From contig VEOV01000332.1 of NCBI GenBank assembly GCA_012026855.1, positions 1 to 33,278 of the forward strand: DNA of 33,278 bases, written 5' to 3'. Of this stretch, positions 17,786 through 26,266 are shown one piece after another. The notes under the pieces are model-generated. The model searched no databases, was not told where the DNA came from, and saw only the letters and a program-made list of their open reading frames with translations. The first letter of the stretch is position 1; each line of letters starts with the position of its first letter. Source of the stretch: Geobacter sp. Lineage in GTDB: Bacteria > Desulfobacterota > Desulfuromonadia > Geobacterales > DSM-12255. Position numbers and translations under genes: made by a program.

Positions 17786-19243
17786 ATGGAACTTTTTGAT
17801 CTGACCATTCACGAGCTGCACGCCAAGTTGAAAACGAAGGAAATCTCCTCGGTGGAGGCAACCAAAGCCTGTCTGCAGCGCATTGAAGCGACCGATGAAC
17901 GGGTGAACGCCTTCATCACCGTTACTGCCGATTCGGCGCTGCAAGCGGCTGCCGCGGCTGACAGCCGGATCGCCCGGGGGGAGATGGACCTCCTTACCGG
18001 CATCCCGCTGGCGCTCAAGGATATCTTCCTCACCAAAGGGATCAGGACCACCTGCGCCTCGAAGATTCTGGCGGATTTCACCCCCCCTTACGACGCCACC
18101 TCCTGGGGCAGGCTGCAGCAGCGGGGCGCCGTCCTGCTTGGCAAGCTGAACCAGGACGAGTTCGCCATGGGCTCCTCCTGCGAGTCCAGCGCCTTCGGGG
18201 CAACCCGCAACCCCTGGAACCTGGAGTGCATTCCCGGCGGCTCTTCCGGCGGCTCGGCCGCTGCCATTGCCGCCCAACAGGCCATTGCCACCCTGGGGAC
18301 CGATACCGGCGGCTCCATCCGCCAGCCAGCCTCCCACTGTGGCTGCGTCGGCCTGAAGCCGACCTATGGCCGGGTCTCCCGCTACGGCGTCATTGCCTAT
18401 GCTTCCTCCCTTGACCAGGTCGGCCCCATGACTCGTGACGTACGCGATGCCGCCATCATGCTCGGTGCCATTGCCGGCCACGATCCTCTGGACTCCACCA
18501 GTGTCGACTGCGCCGTGCCCGATTACACCGCTGGGCTGCAAGGCGACCTTAAAGGGGTCAAAATCGGCCTCCCCAAAGAGTACTACATCGACGGTCTTGA
18601 CCCGGATGTGAAGAGCGCCATGGACCGGGCCATTGCCACCTACCGCGCCCTCGGTGCCGAGTTTGTCGACATCTCCCTCCCCAACACCGATTACGCCGTG
18701 GCCTGCTACTACCTGATCGCCACTGCCGAGGCCAGCTCCAACCTGGCCCGTTACGACGGCGTTCGCTTCGGTCATCGCGCCGCTGACGCCAAATCCCTGG
18801 CCGAAATGTACCGCCAAACCCGGGCCGAGGGGTTCGGCACAGAAGTGAAGCGGCGGATCATGATCGGCACCTACGCCCTCTCTTCCGGCTATTACGACGC
18901 CTACTACATCAAGGCCCAGAAAGTGCGGACGCTGATCATGCAGGACTTCCTCAAGGCGTTCGAATCAGTGGATGTCATCCTCACCCCGGTGGCGCCGACC
19001 CCGGCCTTCAAGGTCGGCGAAAAGACCGCCGATCCGCTCCAGATGTACCTGTCCGACATCTTCACCATCCCGGTCAACCTGGCTGGCACCTGCGCCATGT
19101 CCATCCCGGCCGGCAGCAGCGCCGCGGGCCTTCCCATCGGCTTGCAGCTGATCGGCAAGCCGTTCGGCGAGGCAGAGATCATCCGCGCTGCCTATGCCTT
19201 CGAGCAGGCGACCGAGTGGCACAGACAAAAGGCGCAGCTCTAA
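17786..19243 (+). CDS. gatA: Aspartyl/glutamyl-tRNA amidotransferase subunit A
   Basis: A 485-residue amidase-signature protein. The catalytic triad is visible as K78 (GIPLALKDI), cis-Ser S153 (GGSSGGS) and nucleophile S177 (TDTGGSIR). GatA hydrolyses glutamine and passes ammonia through the complex to GatB. The ATG at 17786 ([11 protein letters not shown]) is chosen because GGAG lies ten bases upstream; a TTG at 17780 is in frame but too close to the ribosome-binding site. gatB starts 21 bases downstream. Confidence 0.98.
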   Translation: MELFDLTIHELHAKLKTKEISSVEATKACLQRIEATDERVNAFITVTADSALQAAAAADSRIARGEMDLLTGIPLALKDIFLTKGIRTTCASKILADFTPPYDATSWGRLQQRGAVLLGKLNQDEFAMGSSCESSAFGATRNPWNLECIPGGSSGGSAAAIAAQQAIATLGTDTGGSIRQPASHCGCVGLKPTYGRVSRYGVIAYASSLDQVGPMTRDVRDAAIMLGAIAGHDPLDSTSVDCAVPDYTAGLQGDLKGVKIGLPKEYYIDGLDPDVKSAMDRAIATYRALGAEFVDISLPNTDYAVACYYLIATAEASSNLARYDGVRFGHRAADAKSLAEMYRQTRAEGFGTEVKRRIMIGTYALSSGYYDAYYIKAQKVRTLIMQDFLKAFESVDVILTPVAPTPAFKVGEKTADPLQMYLSDIFTIPVNLAGTCAMSIPAGSSAAGLPIGLQLIGKPFGEAEIIRAAYAFEQATEWHRQKAQL

Positions 19244-19264
19244 ATACTTCCGGAGAATTGATAT

Positions 19265-20704
19265 ATGAAATACCAACCAGTCATCGGCCTCGAAGTCCAC
19301 GTCCAGCTGAAAACCAACACCAAGATCTTCTGCGGTTGCTCGACCCAGTTCGGCTCTGAGCCCAACTCCCAGACCTGCCCGGTCTGCCTCGGCCTGCCCG
19401 GCGCCCTGCCGGTGCTGAACGAAAAGGTGGTGGATTACGCCATCAGGGCCGGCCTGGCCACCCCCTGCCAAATTGCCCCCCGCTCGGTCTTTGCCCGGAA
19501 GAACTACTTCTATCCCGACCTCCCCAAAGGCTACCAGATCAGCCAGTACGAGCTCCCCATCTGCGAGCATGGCCATCTGGACATCGAAGTGGACGGCGTC
19601 GGCAAACGGATCGGCATCACCAGAATCCATATGGAAGAGGATGCCGGCAAGCTGGTGCACAGCGACATTCCCGGCCTGGGGAGCGGCTCCGGCGTTGACC
19701 TCAATCGCGCCTGCACCCCGCTGCTGGAGATCGTCTCCGAGCCGGACATCCGCACCGCCGACGAAGCGGTCGCCTACCTGAAAAAACTGCACCAGATCGT
19801 GGTCTATCTCGGCATCTGTGACGGCAACATGGAAGAGGGGAGTTTCCGCTGCGACGCCAACGTCTCGGTCATGCCGGTCGGCTCCGACAAGTTCGGCACC
19901 CGCACCGAGACCAAGAACGTCAACTCCTTCCGTTTCGTCAAGCAGGCCATTGAGCATGAAATAGAGCGGCAGATCGAAGTTATCGAAGAGGGTGGCAAGA
20001 TCGTTCAGGAGACCCGCCTCTTTGACCCGGACAGCGGCACGACCCGCTCCATGCGGGGCAAGGAGGATGCCCACGACTATCGCTACTTCCCCGATCCGGA
20101 CCTGGTGCCCCTGGTCATCTCCCAGGACTGGGTCGAGGCGACCCGCCAAGGGATGCCGGAATTGCCGGAAGTGAAACTGGCCCGCTACCAGAGCGAGCTG
20201 GGCCTCTCCCTCTACGACGCCGAGGTGCTCACCGCAACCCGGCCCCTGGCGGCATACTACGAAGGGGGCCTGGCCGCCGGTGCCCAGCCCAAGGCTGCTG
20301 CCAACTGGGTCATGGGGGAAGTGACCCGAGGGCTGAACGACAACGGCCTGGAGATCGCCGACTGCCCGGTAGCACCGGCACTGCTGGCCGAACTGCTGGC
20401 CCTGATCGACAAGGGGACCATCTCCAACAAGATCGCCAAAACGGTCTTTGACGAGATGTGGCAGAATGGCGGCAACCCGGCCGACATCGTGGCTGCCAAG
20501 GGGCTGGTTCAGGTCTCCGACACCGGCGAGATCGAAAAGATCATCGACGAGATCATGGCTGCCAACATGGGGCAGGTGGAAGAGTTCCGCGGCGGCAAGG
20601 AGAAGGTTTTCGGCTTCTTCGTCGGCCAGGTGATGCGCGCATCCAAAGGGAAGGCCAACCCAGGGGTGGTCAACGACCTGCTGCTGGCCAAGCTGAAGGG
20701 GTAG
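19265..20704 (+). CDS. gatB: Aspartyl/glutamyl-tRNA amidotransferase subunit B
   Basis: A 479-residue protein of normal length. The start is [15 protein letters not shown], and the four zinc-ligand cysteines are at C23, C25, C38 and C41 (FCGCSTQ ... TCPVC). Conserved kinase-domain segments include [28 protein letters not shown] and [10 protein letters not shown]. The C-terminal YqeY-like tRNA-binding tail ends [13 protein letters not shown]. GatB phosphorylates the mischarged glutamate or aspartate and then amidates it. GGAG precedes the ATG. A small hairpin (20725-20743) separates it from the next gene. Confidence 0.98.
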   Translation: MKYQPVIGLEVHVQLKTNTKIFCGCSTQFGSEPNSQTCPVCLGLPGALPVLNEKVVDYAIRAGLATPCQIAPRSVFARKNYFYPDLPKGYQISQYELPICEHGHLDIEVDGVGKRIGITRIHMEEDAGKLVHSDIPGLGSGSGVDLNRACTPLLEIVSEPDIRTADEAVAYLKKLHQIVVYLGICDGNMEEGSFRCDANVSVMPVGSDKFGTRTETKNVNSFRFVKQAIEHEIERQIEVIEEGGKIVQETRLFDPDSGTTRSMRGKEDAHDYRYFPDPDLVPLVISQDWVEATRQGMPELPEVKLARYQSELGLSLYDAEVLTATRPLAAYYEGGLAAGAQPKAAANWVMGEVTRGLNDNGLEIADCPVAPALLAELLALIDKGTISNKIAKTVFDEMWQNGGNPADIVAAKGLVQVSDTGEIEKIIDEIMAANMGQVEEFRGGKEKVFGFFVGQVMRASKGKANPGVVNDLLLAKLKG

Positions 20705-20724
20705 TACGAAATTGGCAACATCTG

Positions 20725-20743
20725 CCTGACCCGACTGGTCAGG
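20725..20743 (+). other. Hairpin in the gatB to glycosyltransferase gap
   Basis: CCTGACC, CGACT, GGTCAGG is a perfect 7-bp stem with a 5-base loop, 20 bases after the gatB stop. No T-run follows, so an mRNA stabiliser or weak pause is more likely than full termination. Confidence 0.4.
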
Positions 20744-20760
20744 ACGTAAGTGAGGCTAGT

Positions 20761-22626
20761 ATGCATGCCCCAATCGTCGACAGCTTCATAGCGCTTATCC
20801 TGATTGGCATTTCCTGGTTAACACTTACTGGAGCCGGCCTGCAGTTGCTAGGTTGGCTGAAATTTCCTGAGACCGGCCCAGCGGAGCGGCTTTTTCTCGC
20901 CTTTACCTGTGGTGCCGGGTTTACCGGCACCATCATTTTCCTAGCAGCAGCAGCCGGCCTGCTCATTTCCCCCTTGCTGTATACAGTTACGGTTCTGTTG
21001 GTTGCGGTGGCAATCCGCGGCTGGCAACAGGCCAGCCTGAACCGTCTCGATGTGATGCCCCCGCCCGTCGGCATCACGGAAAAATTATCTTTGTTTGCAG
21101 CATTGCTGCTGCTTATGACCGCACTGCTTCTGACGCTCACCCCCGAGATCGGCAAGGACGCCCTGGTTTACCACCTGGCAGCGCCGAAAATCTATCTCAA
21201 GCAGCACGGCTTCTCCTTCATCTCCGGCAACATCTTCTCGAACCTGCCGTTTCAGTCGGAAATGCTCTACATCCTGGCGCTGTTTCTGAAGGGGGACGTC
21301 CTGTCCAAGGGGATTAATTTCCTGGCACTTCCCATGCTCATGTTGGGCATGGTAGTCATGGCGACCCGCAAGCTCGGCAGCCGTTACCCCTACACCGGCG
21401 TTTTCGTCTTCGCCATGATCCCCACTGTTTTCGAGCTGTCTCACATGGCCTATGCCGATCTCTATGCGACACTGTTCGTGCTGGCCTCTTTTTATGCTTT
21501 TCTGCAGTGGCAGGAAAACAAGGAGCTGCGTTGGATCGGCCTGTGTGGGCTGTTTCTCGGCTTTGCCCTGGCCACCAAATACTCGGTGTTGATTCTGCCA
21601 CTCCTCGGTTTTCTCGGCATTCTCGTCCGGTTCCGGGACGGAGAGGACGGCAGGAAGCTGGTTGCCACCATTGCCGTTTTCACTGGTGCCATGATCATTG
21701 TCGGGGCTCCCTTTTACCTAAAAAACCTGGTTCTTACCGGTAATCCGCTCTACCCGTTTTTCTACGGCATATTCGGTGGCCGGGGCTTGGATGATGATCT
21801 GGCAAGGCTTTTCGAGGGGCTCTATCGCCATATGGGGATGGGGCGGCAACCGATTGATTATCTGCTGCTGCCGATTAATGTCAGTTTTTTTGCGAAGATG
21901 AACAGCAGCCGTTTCGATGGGCTGCTCAGCCCTATTTTTCTGCTGTTGCTCCCTCTCCTGTTGCGGGGCCGTGACCGGAGCCCCCATCTGACGACCTGCG
22001 GCATCTTTTGCGCCACATTTTTTCTCTTCTGGGCGGTTTCTTCTCAGGACATTCGCTATCTTACGCCAATTCTGCCGCTGCTGGCCGTATTCTGCGGAGT
22101 CGTACTTACCGCGCTGGCAGGCAGTAAAATCCTGCAAGCATATGCAGTTACCGTAATCCTTGCCTGCAGCGCTTTTAATATTGCCACTATTTATGAAGAG
22201 TTTGCCAAGATCAGACCGTTGCCCGTGCTGCTGGGGAGTGAGGCTCGCCAAGATTTCTTGAAGCGCAACCTGACCGTGTACGGCATGTACGACTATGCCA
22301 ATCGTAATCTTGTCCCCAAGGACAAGGTCTTTCTCGTTAACATGAAGAACTACTCCTTTCTGGCCGATTTCGACTGCTTTTCGGACAGCATGTTCGAGTC
22401 CTATTCCCTGAACAGGTTGCTGTCGCAGTCGGCAAGCCCGGAACAACTGCTTGCCGGCCTGGGCAGCTCAGGGTTCACCCACCTTATGTATGACGACAAT
22501 CATGTCACCGGAGCAAAAAGTCTGTTAGGTCCGCGGGAAATCCAGCTCTTCTCCGAGTTCAGAAAGAGCCGCCTGCAGCCAGTTTTCTCTGACCACACCT
22601 ACCGGTTGGAAAAGATTGTTTTTTGA
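20761..22626 (+). CDS. Polytopic membrane protein, GT-C/ArnT-like glycosyltransferase candidate
   Basis: A 621-residue protein with roughly a dozen hydrophobic segments. After two N-terminal segments, the first large loop carries TPEIGKDALVYHLAAPKIYL (about 128-147), the Asp-containing pattern of GT39/GT83-like enzymes that use polyprenyl-phosphate sugars. A C-terminal periplasmic domain follows from about 500. The acceptor (lipid, glycan or protein) cannot be inferred. The frame is open far upstream inside gatB, but the ATG at 20761 with GAGG five bases upstream is the real start. It is not related in function to gatB, despite a gap of only 56 bases. Confidence 0.75.
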   Translation: MHAPIVDSFIALILIGISWLTLTGAGLQLLGWLKFPETGPAERLFLAFTCGAGFTGTIIFLAAAAGLLISPLLYTVTVLLVAVAIRGWQQASLNRLDVMPPPVGITEKLSLFAALLLLMTALLLTLTPEIGKDALVYHLAAPKIYLKQHGFSFISGNIFSNLPFQSEMLYILALFLKGDVLSKGINFLALPMLMLGMVVMATRKLGSRYPYTGVFVFAMIPTVFELSHMAYADLYATLFVLASFYAFLQWQENKELRWIGLCGLFLGFALATKYSVLILPLLGFLGILVRFRDGEDGRKLVATIAVFTGAMIIVGAPFYLKNLVLTGNPLYPFFYGIFGGRGLDDDLARLFEGLYRHMGMGRQPIDYLLLPINVSFFAKMNSSRFDGLLSPIFLLLLPLLLRGRDRSPHLTTCGIFCATFFLFWAVSSQDIRYLTPILPLLAVFCGVVLTALAGSKILQAYAVTVILACSAFNIATIYEEFAKIRPLPVLLGSEARQDFLKRNLTVYGMYDYANRNLVPKDKVFLVNMKNYSFLADFDCFSDSMFESYSLNRLLSQSASPEQLLAGLGSSGFTHLMYDDNHVTGAKSLLGPREIQLFSEFRKSRLQPVFSDHTYRLEKIVF

Positions 22627-22740
22627 CAACAGCTGTACCCTGTTGCCATATCATGGGGGCAGGCTTGTCTGCAGGATGTTATCAGGCAGTTCAATTTTTT
22701 CAGGGTGATTGAGCCAACATCAGCTGGTCAGGGGGACATT

Positions 22741-23160
22741 ATGTTCGGCTGGTTCGGGAAGAAAGATGAGCGGCTGGAATTTGCGGACAACCGCGCTGCT
22801 TTTGAGTATGCCTGTGCCAACCTGCCGAACCGCATCCTGCTGGAAGCGGTGATCCCGGCGCTGGTTGAGGAGGAGGGGCGGCGCGGGCGGGACGGTGAGC
22901 GGACTTTCCTCGTTACCCTTGCTGCCGGGAACGGCGGCCGGCAGCTCTGGACCTGCACCCTGGCCGAGGCTGTGGACTGGCCTGTTGTGGGCGACTTTGT
23001 TGGCTTTCGCGTCGTGACCATTGCCGAAGACCTTGCCGACGAGCCGACGCCGATCGGCTATATTGCGGCGGTGCTGGCGCCGCTGCTGGTTGGCGGCAAA
23101 TACTGGAAAATTGCGCGCAACCTTACTCCAGACAACATCAAGCAGACCTTTCGTTACTAA
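22741..23160 (+). CDS. Unknown 139-residue cytoplasmic protein
   Basis: The family is not recognised. The protein starts MFGWFGKKDERLEFADNRAAFEYAC, has a central RRGRDGERTFLVTLAAG stretch, and has a C-terminal hydrophobic patch (IGYIAAVLAPLLVGG) too short and mixed to call a membrane helix with confidence. The ATG at 22741 is preferred over an in-frame ATG at 22705 because AGGGGG precedes it. The next gene, an ICMT-like methyltransferase, starts ten bases after its stop, so the two are probably co-expressed. TTGACA at 22623-22628 could be the -35 of its promoter, but the -10 is poor. Confidence 0.75.
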   Translation: MFGWFGKKDERLEFADNRAAFEYACANLPNRILLEAVIPALVEEEGRRGRDGERTFLVTLAAGNGGRQLWTCTLAEAVDWPVVGDFVGFRVVTIAEDLADEPTPIGYIAAVLAPLLVGGKYWKIARNLTPDNIKQTFRY

Positions 23161-23170
23161 AAGGATACTT

Positions 23171-23656
23171 ATGTCAGCCCCATGGTGGAAAAATTCCCGC
23201 GGCGAGCTGTTCGTGGCCACCCAGTTCATCGTCTTCGCTCTGGTGGCCTTCGGGCCGCGGACGCTGTCAATCTTTCCCGGGTGGCCGGACGGCGCCCGGA
23301 TTGTCGGCGTTTATGCCGGCGGGTTGCTGCTCTGCTCTGGAGTCGCTCTGGCAACAGCCGGCACATTCGGCCTCGGCCGCAACCTCACCCCCCTCATCAT
23401 CCCGAAAAGCGGCGCTGTCCTCCTGGAAACCGGGGCCTACAGCCTGGTGCGCCATCCGATCTACTCGGGCCTGCTGCAGATGGCCTTCGGCTGGGGGCTC
23501 TGGGTGCATGGCTGGCTGACCCTCGGCTATGGTCTGGTCCTGCTGGTGATTTTTGATCTGAAATCAAGGCGGGAGGAAAAGTTTCTGCAACAGATCTTCC
23601 CCGGTTACGGGGCCTACTCAAGCCGTGTCAAGCGGCTCATTCCCTTCATTTACTGA
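23171..23656 (+). CDS. Isoprenylcysteine carboxyl methyltransferase (ICMT/PEMT) family membrane protein
   Basis: A 161-residue membrane protein with about four hydrophobic segments. The family's catalytic region is visible: LVRHPIYSGLLQMAFG (RHPxYxG) and, near the end, EEKFLQQIFPGYGAY with VKRLIPF. Bacterial members of this SAM-dependent family methylate lipids or small molecules; the substrate here is unknown. The ATG at 23171 has AAAGG six bases upstream, while longer upstream frames overlap the preceding gene and were rejected. It is convergent with the cobalamin operon. Confidence 0.85.
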   Translation: MSAPWWKNSRGELFVATQFIVFALVAFGPRTLSIFPGWPDGARIVGVYAGGLLLCSGVALATAGTFGLGRNLTPLIIPKSGAVLLETGAYSLVRHPIYSGLLQMAFGWGLWVHGWLTLGYGLVLLVIFDLKSRREEKFLQQIFPGYGAYSSRVKRLIPFIY

Positions 23657-23847
23657 TACCGCCTCCATAGCAGGGCGCTAGCTTCGTTGGCTTGTCTTCG
23701 GCTGCCAACGTACCTGAGTGTACACCTCGCAACCTCAATCTTCGCCGCCTTGATATCATCCTTGATCTGAAATCGGTACGAGATTCCTGCTGCTCCTGTT
23801 CGATGGGCCTCAAACAGTGAACAGCAGGGAATCTGGCGGCGTTGCCG
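23657..23847. other. Structured intergenic region between convergent genes
   Basis: This 191-base gap holds no credible gene. Two hairpins are visible: CGTTGGC / GCCAACG (23685-23691 with 23704-23710), and a long imperfect one whose arms are GATTCCTGCTG and ACAGCAGGGAATC (23782-23792 with 23821-23833), with an inner CTGTT / AACAG pair. Neither has a T-run, though either could slow convergent transcription. A 13-base sequence TTGATCTGAAATC occurs both here (23762-23774) and inside the ICMT gene (23553-23565). Confidence 0.45.
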
Positions 23848-24186
23848 TTATTCTGCCGCTGCCCGGATCATCACCAGCATCATTTTAAACTGTTGCACCG
23901 CCTTGAGGGAATGGGGGGTATTGGCCGGCATGATGATGAACTCACCGGCGGTAACATTCTGTGCTACGCCGGCAATGGTCACCTCGGCGGTACCGTCGAC
24001 TATCTGTACAAAAGCATCATAGGGAACGGTATGTTCGCTCAGCCCCTGACCGGCATCGAAAGAGAACAGGGTAATGGTGCCGACTTTCCGGTCGATGAGG
24101 GTGCGGCTGATAATTGAACCGGGGTGATAGTTGACCAGTTCACTGGTCTCCACTGCTTTGCCGATGAAATCAGTAGGGTTGCTCAT
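23848..24186 (-). CDS. Small cupin protein at the end of the cobalamin operon
   Basis: A 112-residue single-domain cupin. Motif 1 is degenerate: GQGLSEHTVPYDAFVQIVDG keeps H52 but not the full HxH...E set. Motif 2, GEFIIMPANTPHSLKA, keeps H92. A metal site with two His ligands is possible. The function is unknown; it may be a sensor, an isomerase or a binding protein. The ATG at 24186 has AAGGAG eight bases upstream. It starts ten bases after the C20-methyltransferase gene on the same strand, so it is the last gene of the operon. A role in corrinoid metabolism is suggested by position only. Confidence 0.85.
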   Translation of the reverse strand: MSNPTDFIGKAVETSELVNYHPGSIISRTLIDRKVGTITLFSFDAGQGLSEHTVPYDAFVQIVDGTAEVTIAGVAQNVTAGEFIIMPANTPHSLKAVQQFKMMLVMIRAAAE

Positions 24187-24196
24187 GCTGTTCTCC

Positions 24197-24898
24197 TTAT
24201 TTCCTGATGATAAGCATTGACAGGTAATCAAGCTTTTTGCCGGCCAGCGAGGCCAGGTCGACCACAACCTCCTCCTGCTCCGAACCGACCCGGCGGATGA
24301 AGGCGCCGCTCTTCTCCAGCCCCAGCTCTTCCAGCATGGCGTAGACCCGGTCGAACACCCGGCTGACTTTCATCAGGACGATGGTGTCGAAGTCCAGCAG
24401 GGTCTGTCTCAGTTCAGCGTCGGCATAGGTGGCCGGAAGAATGGCGATCCGCTCACCGGCCATCCCCAGGGGGATGCCGGCGGCCGCTGCGGCCGCATTG
24501 ATGCAGGAGATGCCGGGGATGATCTCGATCGGCACATCGGGGCGTTTGGCGCGCAGGATCCGGTAAATGTAGAGGAAGGTGGAGTAAAGCAGCGGGTCGC
24601 CGATGGTGATGAAGGCCACATCAAGGCCGGCATCGACCCTGGTCAGCACCTCGTCGGCCGCCTTCTGCCAGAACTCTTCCAGCAGGGACTCGTCCTTGCT
24701 CATGGGAAAGAGCTGGGTGATGATCTCCTGGGTGAGCGGGTTGACGATGCCTTTGACAATGGAGAGGGCGTAGCTGGCGGCATCGGCCTGACCGGTTGGC
24801 GTGCAGATGACTTTTGCCGTGCGCAGGACCCGCTCGGCCTTGCGGGTGATAAGTTCGGGGTCGCCGGGGCCGACGCCGACGGCGTAGATTTTTGCCAC
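24197..24898 (-). CDS. cbiL: Cobalt-factor II / precorrin-2 C20-methyltransferase
   Basis: A 233-residue protein with the tetrapyrrole methylase fold: the N-terminal GVGPGDPELITRKA motif binds SAM with FITIGDPLLYSTF, and the family's IEIIPGISCINAAAA segment follows. It methylates C20 of cobalt-factor II in the anaerobic pathway. The aerobic name is cobI; the anaerobic name is used because of the neighbouring cbiX and cbiD. The GTG at 24898 is preferred, since AAGGAG lies eight bases upstream; a TTG two codons earlier would overlap the cbiET stop but sits too close to the same Shine-Dalgarno. Confidence 0.92.
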   Translation of the reverse strand: MAKIYAVGVGPGDPELITRKAERVLRTAKVICTPTGQADAASYALSIVKGIVNPLTQEIITQLFPMSKDESLLEEFWQKAADEVLTRVDAGLDVAFITIGDPLLYSTFLYIYRILRAKRPDVPIEIIPGISCINAAAAAAGIPLGMAGERIAILPATYADAELRQTLLDFDTIVLMKVSRVFDRVYAMLEELGLEKSGAFIRRVGSEQEEVVVDLASLAGKKLDYLSMLIIRK

Positions 24899-24900
24899 GG

Positions 24901-26115
24901 TCAATACTCCTTGGCGGCAGAGATGATGTAGACCGGGTTCTGCGCCTCCAGCAGCTTGTATTCGCTGAGCGGCTTGGTCTTGGCAATATTGACGCAGGTT
25001 ACCTCAACGGCATAGCCGTGGTCCTCAAGGAACTCCACCGACTTGGTCAGGGTGTTGATGGTAACGGCATTGAGGACAATCAGCCCTTCAGGCTTGAGGC
25101 GCCGGTCCACTGTTTCGATGACCTCTTCCAGCATGCCGCCGGAGCCGCCGATAAAGACCCGGTCCGGGTCGGGCAGGTCCTCAAGCACGGCCGGAGCATC
25201 CCCTTCGATCAGCTTGACGTTTCTGGCAACAAATTTTTTCAGATTTTCACGGATGAAACTGACGCACTGGGGGTTATGTTCGATGGCAAACAGCTTGCCG
25301 TTGGGGACCAGGTTGCTGGCCTCGATGGAGACAGAGCCGCTGCCGGCGCCGATGTCCCAGACAACCAGGTCGTCCTGGAGCTGCAGTTTTGCCAGGGTGA
25401 CGGCCCTCACCTCCTGCTTGGTGATCAGCTTCTTGACCGTGGCAAACTCATCGTCGGAGATGCCGATAAGCGGGTAGTGCACCAGGTTGGGCTCCCACGC
25501 CTTGATGAGGATGAGGATGTTCAGCTCGGCAGAGGGGAGGTCGAGCAGCCCCCTGACATCGGTCTTGGTGAACTTTTCACCCGGCAGGCCCATCTCCTCG
25601 CAGAGCCACGCCTCGTAACCGTCGGCGCCACGCTCCAGCAGCTCACGGGCGATGACCGCCGGAGTATTGACCTTGTCGGTGAGGATGGCGGCTTTTTCCG
25701 AAGCGATGATCCGGTCGATGGAGCGCCCCAGCCCCCGGCCATGGACCGAGATGAAGACGGCGTCGTCCCACGGCTCCTTGATCATGGCAAAGGCGTACTG
25801 CACGCTGGTGACATTGGGGTAAATCTCGATCCGCTCCTTGGGCAGGTTGCGCATCAGGAAACGGCCGATGCCGAAGAAGTTGGGGTCGCCGGAGCCGAGC
25901 ACGACACAGCGTTTCTCCGTAGTCCGGAGCTGCTCCAGCATGATGGAGAGATCTCCCAGCAGCTGCTTTTCACCGGCAAAATCAGGGAAATTGTCAAGAT
26001 GGCGCTGATGGCCGATGAGCAGATCAGCAGTCCTGATTACCTCCAGGGCCTTGCTCCCCAGCCCTTCCCAGCCGGTAATCCCGGCGCCGACCAAGTGAAT
26101 TTTCTGCTGTGACAT
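24901..26115 (-). CDS. cbiET: Fused CbiE-CbiT: C5,C15-methyltransferase / C12 decarboxylase of the corrin ring
   Basis: A 404-residue fusion. The CbiE half (1-205) is a tetrapyrrole methylase (HLVGAGITGWEGL; GSGDPNFFGIG at 74-84). The CbiT half (210-404) is a class I SAM methyltransferase with VWDIGAGSGSVSIEAS at about 252-267 and the IFIGGSGG-type loop (VFIGGSGGMLEE). It adds methyls at C5 and C15 and removes the C12 acetate carboxyl, equivalent to CobL. The ATG at 26115 has GAGGAG seven bases upstream; an in-frame upstream start at 26130 lacks one. A 118-bp hairpin element separates it from cbiD. Confidence 0.95.
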   Translation of the reverse strand: MSQQKIHLVGAGITGWEGLGSKALEVIRTADLLIGHQRHLDNFPDFAGEKQLLGDLSIMLEQLRTTEKRCVVLGSGDPNFFGIGRFLMRNLPKERIEIYPNVTSVQYAFAMIKEPWDDAVFISVHGRGLGRSIDRIIASEKAAILTDKVNTPAVIARELLERGADGYEAWLCEEMGLPGEKFTKTDVRGLLDLPSAELNILILIKAWEPNLVHYPLIGISDDEFATVKKLITKQEVRAVTLAKLQLQDDLVVWDIGAGSGSVSIEASNLVPNGKLFAIEHNPQCVSFIRENLKKFVARNVKLIEGDAPAVLEDLPDPDRVFIGGSGGMLEEVIETVDRRLKPEGLIVLNAVTINTLTKSVEFLEDHGYAVEVTCVNIAKTKPLSEYKLLEAQNPVYIISAAKEY

Positions 26116-26146
26116 AGTTTTTCTCCTCAAATGGGAAAAATCCCGC

Positions 26147-26264
26147 AGGGCGCAAATTTTTCGTTAGATCAAGGCGGTCAAGTAGTGACGCGGAGGCCTG
26201 GCAGCGCCAAGCCGCACAAGGAATTACGCAGACCAACGCCGATATCACGGAAAAGTTGCGCCCT
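26147..26264. repeat. 118-bp palindromic element with 17-bp inverted ends, inside the cobalamin operon
   Basis: The left end AGGGCGCAAATTTTTCG (26147-26163) and the right end CGGAAAAGTTGCGCCCT (26248-26264) are inverted repeats matching at 15 of 17 positions. At the centre, TGGC-AGC-GCCA (26199-26209) with flanking GGC / GCC continues the symmetry, so the whole element could form one long imperfect hairpin. It occupies nearly all of the 151-base gap between cbiD and cbiET, in an operon whose other junctions mostly overlap. No consensus B12 box was found in it. It is probably a MITE/REP-like repeat or an mRNA-processing structure. Confidence 0.65.
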
Positions 26265-26266
26265 GG

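Noticed and set aside
17372-20149. Long minus-strand open frames opposite gatA (481 codons) and gatB (394 codons)
   Set aside because: Antisense to strongly conserved genes, with repetitive Gly/Val/Asp-rich translation and no motif; explained by codon-position G+C bias.
24892-26112. A 406-codon plus-strand open frame opposite cbiET
   Set aside because: A shadow of the CbiE-CbiT fusion, with no independent start signal or domain.
26116-26266. Cobalamin riboswitch in the cbiD-cbiET gap
   Set aside because: The position is inside the operon, and the conserved B12-box core was not found; the gap is explained by an inverted-repeat element.
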